From Phycisphaerales bacterium (GTDB lineage: Bacteria > Planctomycetota > Phycisphaerae > Phycisphaerales > UBA1924): a stretch of 64,000 nucleotides of DNA. This document shows positions 47,829 through 57,460 of the stretch, in pieces. How positions within the stretch are numbered: position 1 is the stretch's first letter; each line of letters begins with the position of its first letter. The stretch is from positions 298,023-362,022 of the forward strand of contig JAIEUA010000003.1 of assembly GCA_019744815.1 (NCBI GenBank), given 5' to 3'. The position numbers and the translations under genes were made by a program. Under the pieces are notes generated by a model, which searched no databases, had not been told where the DNA came from, and was given only the letters and a program-made list of their open reading frames with translations.

Positions 47829-48922
47829 AGAGTGTGAACCTCCGTCGCCCGTTGTTGCTTCGGCGGATGGCGCTGCTCGCGCTCTGTGCGGGCGGCGTGC
47901 TGGCTCTGGCTCGCGAGCCGCTGCCGTTTCAGAGTGGGACCCTCGCTTCACCTGTCCCACGCGATGCCGCGCGTGAGCCTCTCGTCGGCGCGGTGGTGGA
48001 GGTGACGATCCCGGTCGCTGATCTGGAGCGCTCGATCGCGTTCTACACGGGCGTGCTGGGGTTTGAGAAGGTTGGCGAGCGCGAGGAGGCAGGAGCGGGC
48101 GTTGAGCGTCTGCAAGGCCTCTTCGGCGTGCGGCGAATCGTCGCGACGTTGCGGATGGGCGACGACGAGATCGAGTTGGTGCAGTATCTCGCGCCGGAGG
48201 GACGCCCAATCCCCCCGGACTCTCGCAGCAACGACGGCTGGTTTCAGCATATCGCCATCGTGGTGCGCGACTTGGACGCGGTGTACACCCACTTGCGGAA
48301 GCACCATGTGCGGCACGCCTCGAGCGGGCCGCAGGTGCTGCCCCTGAGCAATCCCAACGCGGGTGGCATCGGTGCGTTCTACTTCAAAGACCCCGACGGG
48401 CACGTGTTGGAAGTGATCGACTTCCCGGCCGGGAAGGGAAACCCGAAGTGGCAGAAGCCGGGGGACACGATGTTTCTTGGGATCGACCACACCGCGATCG
48501 TGGTGCGCGACACCGAGGAGTCGCTGCGGTTCTACCGCGATCGGCTGGGGTTGAAGATCGCGGGGACGAGCGAGAATCTCGGGGATGAACAGGAACACCT
48601 AAACAACGTGTTCGGGGCCCGGCTGCGGATCACCGCGCTTCGTGCGGCCAAGGGGCCGGGTGTCGAGCTTCTGGAGTATCTGGTGCCGCGCGATGGGAGG
48701 GCTTATCCGAGCGACACGAAGGCGAGCGATCTGTGGGCGTGGCAGACGCGGGTGGAGACGTACACCGCCAGCGGTCTGGATGATGCCGCGGCATTGACGC
48801 GGGCGACGTGGGTGTCGCCGGGCGTGGTGGATGCGGGCGGCCGCGGGTTGGGTGCGGCGGACCCGGATGGTCATCGAATCCTGTTCCGCGAGCCTGTTGC
48901 GACCGACGGTCACGACAAGTGA
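47825..48922 (+). CDS. Secreted protein with two VOC (glyoxalase-like) domains
   Basis: 365 residues. The N-terminus has a basic start and hydrophobic stretch (LLLRRMALLALCAGGVLALA), a likely signal peptide. Two vicinal-oxygen-chelate domains follow: VVEVTIPVADLERSIAFYTGVLGFEKVGE, ending FKDPDGHVLEVIDFP, and IDHTAIVVRDTEESLRFYRDRLGLKIAG, ending AADPDGHRILF. Such pairs form a metal site for dioxygenase, glyoxalase or epimerase chemistry. Overlap with the GMC gene shows coupling, suggesting it works on a product of that oxidation, which is inference. Confidence 0.85.
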   Translation: MKSVNLRRPLLLRRMALLALCAGGVLALAREPLPFQSGTLASPVPRDAAREPLVGAVVEVTIPVADLERSIAFYTGVLGFEKVGEREEAGAGVERLQGLFGVRRIVATLRMGDDEIELVQYLAPEGRPIPPDSRSNDGWFQHIAIVVRDLDAVYTHLRKHHVRHASSGPQVLPLSNPNAGGIGAFYFKDPDGHVLEVIDFPAGKGNPKWQKPGDTMFLGIDHTAIVVRDTEESLRFYRDRLGLKIAGTSENLGDEQEHLNNVFGARLRITALRAAKGPGVELLEYLVPRDGRAYPSDTKASDLWAWQTRVETYTASGLDDAAALTRATWVSPGVVDAGGRGLGAADPDGHRILFREPVATDGHDK

Positions 48923-48966
48923 CACAGCGCAGTCGCGTCGGCATCAAAGGGATGTCTCGATCCGTT

Positions 48967-49011
48967 GTTCTGTCCAACTGTGTCCTGTCGACCTTTGTCC
49001 TGTCCACCTCA
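48967..49011 (+). repeat. Three 15-bp tandem repeats upstream of YHS gene
   Basis: Units GTTCTGTCCAACTGT, GTCCTGTCGACCTTT and GTCCTGTCCACCTCA lie head to tail, ending 17 bases before the GTG at 49029. The period of 15 and the shared core TGTCC suggest a protein-binding array or a leader element; it may also be a chance or dispersed repeat. Confidence 0.4.
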
Positions 49012-49028
49012 GAACTGGGAACACCACC

Positions 49029-49955
49029 GTGAAGACGTTCTCCCGCATCGGCCTTGTCGGCATCATGACCTTTTCCGCCTCGGCGTTGGCCGCGACGGCG
49101 CCCAGCATGCCGATGAGCGAGATCCGTTCGACACTGACGCCTCTGCTGGGTGGGGCGACGTTTGTTCCCAAGGATGCGAAGGGCTCGTACGTGGCGCTGC
49201 ACTTTCTGCCGATGTACGCGGGCGAGGCCAAGCCGCACGCGGACGCGGTGAAGGAGTTTGCGGAGAAGTCGCCGCGGCTGGCGGGGCTCAAGACGCTGTT
49301 TGTGATCTCGGCCAAGCGAGGCTGGACGACGGCGGTGAATGAGGCGTCGTCGCTGATCTACGTCGACGACAACAACGCTCTGGCGAATGAGCTGCAGGTT
49401 GGCACCTCCTCCCCGGCGACGGTCGTCTTCGACCCCGCCGGTCACGAACTCTTCCGCTGGACCGGATCCGGCGAGCACGATCATCTGAACTACGCGTCGT
49501 TCGAGTCTCGCTTCATCAAGGCGAGCGAGGCCAAGGCGATCAAGGACTACAACCTGCCCAAGGGCTCGCGCGTGGCGATCGAGGGATACGACCCGGTCGC
49601 ATACTTCAACGGCGGCAAGCCGGCCAAGGGCGATGCGAAGATCACCTCGGTCTGGCAGGGTGTGACGTACCAGTTCTCAAGCACGGCGAATCGCGATGCG
49701 TTCAATGCCGATCCGGAGAAGTACGCCCCGACCTACGGCGGTTGGTGCGCGAGCGCCATGGGCGCCAAGGGCACCAAGGTTGAGATCGACCCGACCAACT
49801 TCAAGGTGAAGGACGGGCGGTTGCACCTGTTCTACAAGGACTTCTTCTCCGACGCGCTGAAGGACTGGAACAAGAACGAGAAGGACTGGGAGCCCAAGGC
49901 AGACACCAACTGGAAGAAGACCTCGGGCGAGGACGCGCGGCACGGGACCAAGTAG
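49029..49955 (+). CDS. YHS-domain protein with signal peptide
   Basis: 308 residues. A signal-like start (GIMTFSASALAATA) is followed by a thioredoxin-like-looking segment without catalytic cysteines (YVALHFLPMYAGEAKPHADAV, LKTLFVISAKRGW) and a YHS domain: VAIEGYDPVAYFNGGKPAKG, then QGVTYQFSSTANRDAFNADPEKYAPTYGGWCASAMG. YHS domains in secreted proteins are thought to bind metal or act near cuproproteins. The start is GTG 49029. It stands in the sugar-oxidation cluster, 106 bases after the VOC gene. Confidence 0.82.
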   Translation: MKTFSRIGLVGIMTFSASALAATAPSMPMSEIRSTLTPLLGGATFVPKDAKGSYVALHFLPMYAGEAKPHADAVKEFAEKSPRLAGLKTLFVISAKRGWTTAVNEASSLIYVDDNNALANELQVGTSSPATVVFDPAGHELFRWTGSGEHDHLNYASFESRFIKASEAKAIKDYNLPKGSRVAIEGYDPVAYFNGGKPAKGDAKITSVWQGVTYQFSSTANRDAFNADPEKYAPTYGGWCASAMGAKGTKVEIDPTNFKVKDGRLHLFYKDFFSDALKDWNKNEKDWEPKADTNWKKTSGEDARHGTK

Positions 49956-50068
49956 GCGTGCGAGTGAACGGTGGATCGGGCTTTTGGCTGTGCGTCCGGT
50001 ACGCAGAGAGCCTGGTCCCAACGACGTCCCCCATGAATCCGAGAGCTTGATCGAGAAGTGAGAAACCT

Positions 50069-50515
50069 ATGTCGAGCACGTTGACCGCCAACGCCGAGAT
50101 GACGCAGGCCTCCACCCTCTCCAAGCCTCTGACCATCGTGTCGTGGGTGCTGCAGGTGGTGGTGGCTGTGATTCTGTTTCAGACGTTGTTCTTCAAGTTC
50201 ACCGGCGCGGAGGAGAGTAAGTACATCTTCACCAAGGTCGGTGCTGAGCCGTTCGGTCGCTATGCCAGCGGCGTTGCGGAGCTGATCGCGGTGGTGTTGC
50301 TGTTGACGCCGCGGACGATCACGCTGGGCGCTCTGCTGAGCGTCGGCGTGATCACCGGAGCGATCGGGGCGCATCTGACAAAGCTGGGCATTGTCGTCCA
50401 GAACGATGGCGGACTGCTGTTCGCCCTGGCGCTGATCGTCTTCTTTGGATCGCTGGCGATTCTCTTCATCCGTCGGCGGCAGATTCCTTTTGTCGGTGCG
50501 TCGTTGCCGTTCTGA
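50069..50515 (+). CDS. DoxX-like small membrane protein
   Basis: 148 residues with four hydrophobic segments, SWVLQVVVAVILFQTLFFK, FGRYASGVAELIAVVLLL, LGALLSVGVITGAIGAHL and GGLLFALALIVFFGSLAILF. The layout and GAHL loop match DoxX/DoxD-related proteins, which act in quinone-linked oxidation in some archaea and bacteria. Its position among dehydrogenases fits electron transfer, but no activity is shown. The start has no strong ribosome site. Confidence 0.75.
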   Translation: MSSTLTANAEMTQASTLSKPLTIVSWVLQVVVAVILFQTLFFKFTGAEESKYIFTKVGAEPFGRYASGVAELIAVVLLLTPRTITLGALLSVGVITGAIGAHLTKLGIVVQNDGGLLFALALIVFFGSLAILFIRRRQIPFVGASLPF

Positions 50516-50594
50516 GCGGACGCTGGTGGATGGATCGATGGGTCACCCCTCGTGGCATGTGCCGCCGTGGGGTTCTTTCTCTCTGGATATACGC

Positions 50595-53414
50595 ATGAGC
50601 AAGCAGTCAGGTCTCGCGGATGCGACGGGTGTCGGAAGTTCGAGTGTCCATGCCGAGTCGCTGCGGCTGGCGGAAGCGAACGCGGGGCGGGCGGCGTGGC
50701 GGAAGTGGGGGCCGTACGTGTCGGAGCGGCAGTGGGGGACGGTGCGGGAGGATTACTCCGAGAACGGCGATTGCTGGAGCTCGTTCCCGCATGATCATGC
50801 TCGCAGCCGTGCGTATCGGTGGGGCGAGGACGGGTTGCTCGGGATCAGCGACGACGAACAGCGATTGTGCTTCGCGCTGGCGCTGTGGAACGGGAAGGAC
50901 CCGATTCTGAAGGAGCGGCTGTTCGGCCTGACGGGTCCGGAGGGCAATCACGGGGAGGACGTGAAGGAGCACTACTTCTACCTCGATTCGACGCCGACGC
51001 ACTCGTACATGAAGGGGCTGTACAAGTACCCGCAGGCGGAGTTTCCGTACGCCTGGCTGGTGGAGGAGAATCGGCGTCGGAGTCGCGATCAACGCGAGTT
51101 CGAGTTGGACGATACCGGGGTCTTTGCCGAGTCGCGGTACTTTGACGTGCAGGTGGAGTACGCCAAGCGGGGCGTCGAAGACGTGCACATACGGGTGACG
51201 ATCACGAACCGCGGGGCGGAGGCGGCGACGGTGCATGTGCTGCCGACGCTGTGGTTCCGGAACACCTGGTCATGGGGATGCACGGAGAAGAACCACGAGT
51301 CGTGCGGCGTCATGCCGATGCTGAAGGCGGGCGGCGAAGCGACGGTCGTTGCCACTCACGAACATATGGGGCGCTACGAGATGCACTTCGAGCGGCTGGC
51401 GGATGCGCCGCCGCGGTTGTTGTTTACGGATAATGTGAGCAACGCGGAGCGGCTGTGGGGCGTGGCAAGCGAGTCGAAGTACACGAAGGATGCGTTCCAT
51501 CGCGCCGTGGTGCAGGGCGAGGCCGGTGCGACGAACCCGATGCCGATGGGAAGCAAGGCGGCGGCGTGGTACACGCTGACGATCCCGGCGGGCGCGGCGC
51601 GGGTTATTCGGGCGCGGCTGGTGCGGGCGGAGGCGGGTGACGCGACGAGCCGGTTGGATTTGGACGAGTCGAATTGCTCGTTTGAGAGGCGGATCGCTGA
51701 AGCGGATGGGTTCTATGCGGAGCCGCCGCGGAATCACGGCTTGCTGGGCGCCGAGCAGCGACTGGTGGCACGGCAGGCGGCGGCGGGGCTGTTGTGGAGC
51801 AAGCAGTTCTTCAACCTTGATATTCCCGAGTGGCTCGACGGCGACCCGGCGACGCCCAAGCCACCCGAGGCGAGGAAGTCGGGACGCAACAGCGACTGGA
51901 GGCACCTCAACAACCGCGACATCATCTCGATGCCGGACAAGTGGGAGTACCCGTGGTGCGCGGCGTGGGATCTGGCGTTCCAGATGATCCCGTTCGCCCG
52001 GATCGATCCGCAGTTCGCGAAGGACCAGCTGGTGTTGTTTCTCCGCGAGTGGTACATGCACCCGAGCGGTCAGTTGCCGGCGTACGAGTTTGCGTTCGGT
52101 GATGTGAATCCGCCGGTGCACGCGTGGGCGGTGTGGCGGGTGTATCAGATGACGGCGGATCGGACGCCGGATGGGAAGCAGGTGCGCGATCGCGTCTTCC
52201 TGGCCCGGTGCTTCCAGAAGCTGTTGATCAACTTCACCTGGTGGGTGAACCGCAAGGACCCGACCGGGAAGAACCTGTTCAGCGGCGGGTTCCTGGGCCT
52301 TGACAACATCGGCGTGTTCGATCGGTCGCGGCCCTTGCCGACGGGCGGGCATCTGGAGCAGGCGGACGGTACGGCGTGGATGGCGTTTTACTGCGGCACG
52401 ATGCTGAGCATGGCGCTGGAGCTGGCGAAGGACGATCCGGCGTACGAGGACATCGCGACCAAGTTCTTCGAGCATTTCATCGCGATCACGGACGCGATGA
52501 ACTCGCTCGGCGGCACGGGCCTGTGGGACGAGAAGGATGGGTTTTACTACGACCAGATCCGGATGGGCGATCAGGTGACGCCGCTGCGGGTGCGGTCGCT
52601 GGTGGGGATGATCCCGCTGTTGGCGGTGGAGATTCTCGAGAGCGAGACGATCGACAAGCTGCCGGACTTCAAGCGGCGGATGGAATGGTTCCTGAAGCAC
52701 CGGACGGATCTCCCGTGGGCGGCGGCGTGCGCGTGTGGGCACTCGGAGACCACGGGAGGGCCGGAGCATCGGCTGCTGGCGATCCCGTCGCGGGAGCGTC
52801 TGCGGCGGGTGGTCGCGTACCTGATGAATGAGGCGGAGTTCTTGTCACCCTTCGGAGTCCGATCGGTGTCGAAGTTCCACGAGAAGCACCCGTACGTGCT
52901 GCATGTGGGTGGCGAGGAGCATCGGGTGGACTACTGCCCGGGCGAATCGAATACGTCGCTCTTCGGCGGCAACTCCAACTGGCGTGGGCCGATCTGGTTC
53001 CCACTGAACTTCCTGATCATCGAAGCCTTGGAGCGGTACCACCACTACTTCGGCGATGAGCTGACGATCGAGGCCGATGATCGTGTGTTCACGCTCCGGC
53101 AGGCGGCCGACGAGATCCGTCAGCGGCTGACCCGGTTGTTTCTTCCCGATCGGGCCGGGCGCCGGCCGTGCTACGACGGGGATGCCCTCTTCGCGAACGA
53201 CCCGGCGTGGCGAGACCTGGTGCTGTTCCATGAGCACTTCCACGCCGACACGGGTCGCGGTCTCGGGGCGTCGCACCAGACGGGGTGGACCGCGCTGGTG
53301 CTGGAGATGCTGCGACCCAGCGGCGATCCCTCCGGGGCCGGTCGTGTGACCGGAAACCCCGCCGAGACGACGGTGACTGTGCGGCGGTCGGTGCGTCGCA
53401 CAGGCGCGGCGTAG
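50595..53414 (+). CDS. Large GH63-like glucosidase (MGH1-like, alpha/alpha-six barrel)
   Basis: 939 residues. The C-terminal half is a glycoside hydrolase 63/MGH1-type (alpha/alpha)6 barrel, with [66 protein letters not shown] and [20 protein letters not shown]. The N-terminal ~470 residues are a beta-sandwich-like region ([37 protein letters not shown]). GH63 members trim terminal glucose or mannose units from glycans or act on glucosylglycerate-like solutes; which applies is unknown. No signal peptide was seen. ATG 50595 is used because the upstream extension is unrelated. Confidence 0.88.
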   Translation: MSKQSGLADATGVGSSSVHAESLRLAEANAGRAAWRKWGPYVSERQWGTVREDYSENGDCWSSFPHDHARSRAYRWGEDGLLGISDDEQRLCFALALWNGKDPILKERLFGLTGPEGNHGEDVKEHYFYLDSTPTHSYMKGLYKYPQAEFPYAWLVEENRRRSRDQREFELDDTGVFAESRYFDVQVEYAKRGVEDVHIRVTITNRGAEAATVHVLPTLWFRNTWSWGCTEKNHESCGVMPMLKAGGEATVVATHEHMGRYEMHFERLADAPPRLLFTDNVSNAERLWGVASESKYTKDAFHRAVVQGEAGATNPMPMGSKAAAWYTLTIPAGAARVIRARLVRAEAGDATSRLDLDESNCSFERRIAEADGFYAEPPRNHGLLGAEQRLVARQAAAGLLWSKQFFNLDIPEWLDGDPATPKPPEARKSGRNSDWRHLNNRDIISMPDKWEYPWCAAWDLAFQMIPFARIDPQFAKDQLVLFLREWYMHPSGQLPAYEFAFGDVNPPVHAWAVWRVYQMTADRTPDGKQVRDRVFLARCFQKLLINFTWWVNRKDPTGKNLFSGGFLGLDNIGVFDRSRPLPTGGHLEQADGTAWMAFYCGTMLSMALELAKDDPAYEDIATKFFEHFIAITDAMNSLGGTGLWDEKDGFYYDQIRMGDQVTPLRVRSLVGMIPLLAVEILESETIDKLPDFKRRMEWFLKHRTDLPWAAACACGHSETTGGPEHRLLAIPSRERLRRVVAYLMNEAEFLSPFGVRSVSKFHEKHPYVLHVGGEEHRVDYCPGESNTSLFGGNSNWRGPIWFPLNFLIIEALERYHHYFGDELTIEADDRVFTLRQAADEIRQRLTRLFLPDRAGRRPCYDGDALFANDPAWRDLVLFHEHFHADTGRGLGASHQTGWTALVLEMLRPSGDPSGAGRVTGNPAETTVTVRRSVRRTGAA

Positions 53415-53577
53415 CGTGAAGACTTTGCGGCGGTGGGCGGCCGCACGTCAACGTTTTAGTCCGGTAACGGACTGGCTTTCGCATGGCAGAGTTGCGATGT
53501 GAGGCCGGGCTCGACTCACGCTCAACCACCCGATGGCACGGGCCGATGGTCCATTCGCTCTCTTTACGGGGCGAATT

Positions 53578-53964
53578 ATGCAGACCGGTGCGTCGCCATC
53601 GCTTGTTCGCGCGGATCAGCGTTTCTCCTGCTCGCTGGCGGCGGTGCTGCGCCCGGTGTCGGACGCGGAGGAGTCGGTGTCGCTCGCCCGCGCCGTGGGT
53701 GAGGGTGACGGGACAGTGAAGCTGACGGTGGTGGACGCTTCCCGTGGCGGCATCGGCGTGACGTCGCCCGTGTTCCTGCCCCGCGGCAGCCACGTCGAGG
53801 TCTCCATCTTCGGGCCACGCGGTGAGCTTGGTGCGGTGACGGCGCGCGTGCAGCGTGTGGAGATGCGCGATCGGTGCCCGACGTACTACCTGGGGCTGGC
53901 GGTGATCTCCGCGGCCGACGCCGCGCCGGTGATGCAGGCGGTCTTGGCGGAGGTGCGCCGATGA
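53578..53964 (+). CDS. PilZ-domain protein, first gene of locus B
   Basis: 128 residues. The PilZ pattern is seen as RADQRFSCSLAAVLRP (the R-x3-R part is degenerate) and LTVVDASRGGIGVTSPVFLPRGSHVEVSIFG, matching D/N-x-S-x-x-G-x-x-x; later LGAVTARVQRVEMR and YYLGLAVIS continue the beta barrel. PilZ domains bind cyclic di-GMP and often switch pili or secretion. The arginine motif is weaker than usual, so nucleotide binding is uncertain. Its end overlaps the GspE gene (ATGA), tying it to the locus B motor. The start ATG 53578 is the best fit for the domain start. Confidence 0.8.
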   Translation: MQTGASPSLVRADQRFSCSLAAVLRPVSDAEESVSLARAVGEGDGTVKLTVVDASRGGIGVTSPVFLPRGSHVEVSIFGPRGELGAVTARVQRVEMRDRCPTYYLGLAVISAADAAPVMQAVLAEVRR

Positions 53965-55646
53965 TCGGCCATGATGATTTCGTGCTCGCGGCGATGGTGG
54001 AGGAGAACCTCCTCGAGGCCGCGAATGCTGAGAAAGTAAGGCAGCACGCGGCGGAGCATGGGGGCAGCCCGAGCGAGTCGGTGATCGCGCTGGGTCTGCT
54101 CGATGCGCGATCGGTGGCGCTGGTCAAGGCGCAGGTTTCTGAGTGCCCCTTTGTGGACATCGGGTCGTACAACATCCGGTTCGGAAACGCCGCGCTGCTG
54201 CCACGCGAGGCGGCGGAGAGCCTGTGCGCGTTCCCGTTGTTCGTGTGCGACGAGATCGCGACGGTGGGGATGGCGGATCCGCTGGATCTGCGTGCCGTGG
54301 ACCAGCTCCGCGGGCTCTTGAAGCAGGACATCGATCCGGTGTTGTGCGAGCCGGGGGCGCTTGCCGCGCTGATCGAGCGTGCGTACTCCCTGGCAGGAGC
54401 CACGACCCGCGTGGATGCTTCGGTCGCGGGCGAGGACCGCACCACGGGCAAGGAGCCGATCGTCGCGGCGGTGAACCAGATTCTCGCTCAGGGCCTGGAC
54501 CTCGGCGCGAGCGACATCCACATCAGCCCGGACGCGATGGAGATGCAGCTGCGCTACCGCGTGGACGGCTCTTTGGTGGCGGTGCAGGGGCCGAGCATTG
54601 ACCTGCACGCGGGCATCGTGCAGCGTCTGAAGGTGATGGCGGATCTTGACGTGACCCAGTCGCGTCGCCCGCAGGACGGCAAGTTCCGGTTCTCCCAGGG
54701 CGGTCGTTCGGTCGATGTGCGCCTGAGCCTGATTCCGACGGTCTGCGGCGAGAACGCGGTGCTCAGACTTCTCTCAAGCGCTTCGGCGATTCGTGGGTTT
54801 GTGGAGCTTGGCTTTCCGCAGGATCGCCTCGCAACGTTCGAGCGGATCATCGACGAGCCGCACGGCATGGTGCTGGTGACCGGCCCGACGGGCTCAGGCA
54901 AGACGACCACTCTGTACACCGCGCTCAAGAAGCTGAACACCAGCGACGTGAACATCATGACCATCGAGGACCCGGTCGAGATCCGGATGCCGATGGTGCG
55001 TCAGATTCAGGTGAACGCGTCGATCGGGATGACGTTCGCCAGCGCGCTGCGGTCGGTGTTGCGTCAGGATCCGGACGTGGTCTTTGTCGGTGAGATCCGC
55101 GACGAGGAGACCGCGCGCATCAGCATCCAGGCCGCGCTCACCGGGCATCTGGTGCTGTCGAGCCTGCACACCAACGACGCGGCCGGGGCGATCCCGCGGC
55201 TGCGCGATCTGTCCTGTCCGCCGTTCGCGATCAACGCGGCACTGTTGTGTGTGATCGCGCAGCGGCTGGTGCGTCGGGTGTGCCCGCACTGTGCGAAGCC
55301 GGCGTCGGTGCCCTCGCTTGTAGCGCAGCGGTTTGGGATCGATCCGGGCGAGCCCGGGCACGTTCGTGGCACAGGCTGCGGCAAGTGCGGCGGCGCGGGA
55401 ACCCGCGGGCGGCTGGGCATCTATGAGATGCTCACGATGTCCGCCGGGGTGCGGCGGGCGATCGAGCGCGGGGCCTCGGCGAGCGAGATCGCGGAGGCCG
55501 CGGCAGCGGACGGGATGCGCCCGATGTGCGAAGACGGGCTCGCCAAAGCGCGGCTCGGGCTGACGACGCTGGAGGAAGTGTCGCGGGTGGCGACCGTGAT
55601 CTCAGACGACGAGCTTGAGCGTGCCGAGACGAGGGCCGCCGCGTGA
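53961..55646 (+). CDS. Type II secretion ATPase GspE/PilB, locus B (third copy)
   Basis: 561 residues. The N-terminal ~150 residues form an MshEN-like region with a weakened motif (SVIALGLLDARSVALVKAQ). The core has the assembly-ATPase set: GASDIHISPDAMEMQLRYRVDG, Walker A GPTGSGKTTTLYTAL at about residue 308, Walker B VVFVGEIRDEETARI, HLVLSSLHTND, and zinc site CPHC...CGKC. ATG 53961 overlaps the PilZ stop, and the gene overlaps gspF by 4 bases. It probably powers the second pseudopilin set encoded just downstream. Confidence 0.93.
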   Translation: MIGHDDFVLAAMVEENLLEAANAEKVRQHAAEHGGSPSESVIALGLLDARSVALVKAQVSECPFVDIGSYNIRFGNAALLPREAAESLCAFPLFVCDEIATVGMADPLDLRAVDQLRGLLKQDIDPVLCEPGALAALIERAYSLAGATTRVDASVAGEDRTTGKEPIVAAVNQILAQGLDLGASDIHISPDAMEMQLRYRVDGSLVAVQGPSIDLHAGIVQRLKVMADLDVTQSRRPQDGKFRFSQGGRSVDVRLSLIPTVCGENAVLRLLSSASAIRGFVELGFPQDRLATFERIIDEPHGMVLVTGPTGSGKTTTLYTALKKLNTSDVNIMTIEDPVEIRMPMVRQIQVNASIGMTFASALRSVLRQDPDVVFVGEIRDEETARISIQAALTGHLVLSSLHTNDAAGAIPRLRDLSCPPFAINAALLCVIAQRLVRRVCPHCAKPASVPSLVAQRFGIDPGEPGHVRGTGCGKCGGAGTRGRLGIYEMLTMSAGVRRAIERGASASEIAEAAAADGMRPMCEDGLAKARLGLTTLEEVSRVATVISDDELERAETRAAA

Positions 55647-56860
55647 GCGTCGCGACGTTTCAGTACCGTGCGCTACTCAAAGATGGGACAGAGTCTCGTG
55701 GCGTGACCACCGGCGCGACCAAGGCCGACGCGTTTCGGCAGTTGGTTTCCAAGGGTCTCACGCCGGTCGCGGTGTGGCCGGTGGGGCTCTCCAAGGCCGG
55801 AGACGGACGCCAGTCGGCGAGCGGGACGATCCACAAGAAGGAGCTGGCGCACTTCACGTATCAGTTCGGCGTGCTGATGGCCGCCAACATCACGGTGGGC
55901 GAAGCGCTGCGGAGCATCGCGGAGCAGGAGAAGCCCGGGGCGCTGCGGAAGATGATTGAGGACCTGGGCGCGCGGGTGCAGTCGGGCGAGACGATCGCCG
56001 GCGCGATGGAGTCGCACCGCGACGCCTTGGGCGACGTGTACGTCGAGGCCATTCGCGCGGCCGAAAAGGCGGGCACGCTGCCCGCGGTGCTGGAGCATCT
56101 TTCGGAGATGCTGGAGCGGACGCTGGAGTCGCAGCGGCAGGTGCGCGGCGCGCTGATGTATCCGTTGTGCGTCGGGATTGTCCTGTTCGGGGCGACGGCG
56201 TTCCTGTTGGCGTTTGTCATCCCGAAGTTCGGAGCGGTGTTTGCCAAGCGGGGCGCGTCGCTGCCGATGATGACCGAGGTGCTGCTGCGAGTCGGGCAGT
56301 CGATACAGACCTACTGGTGGGTGTACCTGTCGGTCATGCTCATGGCGGGGCTCGCGGTCCGGGTCATCGTGAAGCGACCCGAGGGGCGGCTCGCGATGTA
56401 CCGGCTTGCCCACCGCGTGCCCTACCTGCGACGCATTCTGGTGGCGATGGCGGTCTCTCGATTCTCGCGGATTCTCGGGATCGGTGTGGCGTCGGGGCTG
56501 TCGCTCATTGAGTGCATCGAGCTTGCGGGAAGGGCGTCCGGACGGCCGTCGCTGGAACGCGATGCGATCCGCATGGCGGATCAGGTGCGCGGTGGAGCGA
56601 CGCTCTCGTCGGCGTCGGCTTCTGCGGCCTACCTCACCCCGTTCGCCCGCCGCATGCTGGCGGCTGGTGAGCGATCGGGCGACATTCCCAAGATGTGCGC
56701 GGTGGTATCGCGGCAGTACGAGCGCGAGGCGAGCGAGCTCGCGAAGAACGTCTCGACGGTTATCGAGCCCTTGCTAGTGGTTGCGATCGCTGGCGTGGTC
56801 CTGATCATGGCGCTGGCGATCTTCCTCCCCATGTGGGATTCGATGAAGCTGGTGGGGTGA
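55643..56860 (+). CDS. Inner-membrane platform protein GspF, locus B
   Basis: 405 residues. N-terminus TFQYRALLKDGTESRGVTT, then two T2SSF domains: LAHFTYQFGVLMAANITVGE and VSRFSRILGIGVASGLSLIE, with membrane segments near 165-190 (LCVGIVLFGATAFLLAFVIP), 220-245 and a terminal LLVVAIAGVVLIMALAIFLP. It holds the ATPase and pilin partners in the inner membrane. GTG start overlaps the ATPase stop by 4 bases. A 141-base gap with no gene separates it from the next pilin; a promoter for the pilins may be there. Confidence 0.92.
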   Translation: MSVATFQYRALLKDGTESRGVTTGATKADAFRQLVSKGLTPVAVWPVGLSKAGDGRQSASGTIHKKELAHFTYQFGVLMAANITVGEALRSIAEQEKPGALRKMIEDLGARVQSGETIAGAMESHRDALGDVYVEAIRAAEKAGTLPAVLEHLSEMLERTLESQRQVRGALMYPLCVGIVLFGATAFLLAFVIPKFGAVFAKRGASLPMMTEVLLRVGQSIQTYWWVYLSVMLMAGLAVRVIVKRPEGRLAMYRLAHRVPYLRRILVAMAVSRFSRILGIGVASGLSLIECIELAGRASGRPSLERDAIRMADQVRGGATLSSASASAAYLTPFARRMLAAGERSGDIPKMCAVVSRQYEREASELAKNVSTVIEPLLVVAIAGVVLIMALAIFLPMWDSMKLVG

Positions 56861-57001
56861 CTGGGTGGTGATACCTAGAAACGTCAGAGACGGAACAGTC
56901 GGAAGCGTATTTGTGCCATAGGCAATATTCGCGTTCTTTGCCCCAGCGTGACAGTCGATAGCGAACGGACATTGGGGACTACTAAGGCTGTTTGGAGACC
57001 C

Positions 57002-57430
57002 ATGATGAAGAGTGAACATGTCCAAGTTCGTAAAGGCTTCACGCTGATCGAACTGATCGCGGTGATCGCTGTGCTCGCGGTGCTGTCGATTGTCGCGATA
57101 CCGAAGTATCTGGACTACGGCGCACGGGCGAAGGAATCGGCCTGTCGCGGCGTGCTGGGCAACGTGCGCACCGCGATCGCGAACTTCTACGCGAATGCGG
57201 CGATCTCGGGGACGGCGGCGTACCCGACATTGGTGCAGCTGCAGACCAACGGCACGGTCTTGCAGGACACGGTTCCCGAGAACCCGTACAACAACAGCGC
57301 GACGATCTCCGCCGCGGTGTGGGCCACCACGCCGCCGGTGAGCGGGAGCAACGGCTGGAACTACGACGCCTCGACGGGGAAGTTCTGGACGAACACCAAC
57401 ACCAGCGGCATCGCGCAGAACACCTGGTAG
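57002..57430 (+). CDS. GspG-like major pseudopilin (locus B)
   Basis: 142 residues, the usual size for GspG. The leader ends VRKG, then FTLIELIAVIAVLAVLSIVAIPKYLDYGARAKESACRG, with Glu at +5 and the IPKY pattern typical of GspG/PilA. Conserved G-type ending NPYNN and SNGWNYDASTGKFWTN suggest the calcium-binding loop form. ATG 57002 has GGAG close upstream. It is the most canonical pilin in the window and probably the main fibre subunit of locus B. Confidence 0.92.
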   Translation: MMKSEHVQVRKGFTLIELIAVIAVLAVLSIVAIPKYLDYGARAKESACRGVLGNVRTAIANFYANAAISGTAAYPTLVQLQTNGTVLQDTVPENPYNNSATISAAVWATTPPVSGSNGWNYDASTGKFWTNTNTSGIAQNTW

Positions 57431-57460
57431 CCGCGCCGTGCGCGCCGGAGCGCCCGGACC

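Noticed and set aside
53458..53473. Hairpin AGTCCG-GTAA-CGGACT upstream of the PilZ gene as a riboswitch
   Set aside because: Only a 6-bp stem with a GNRA-like loop; none of the conserved cyclic di-GMP riboswitch core is visible.
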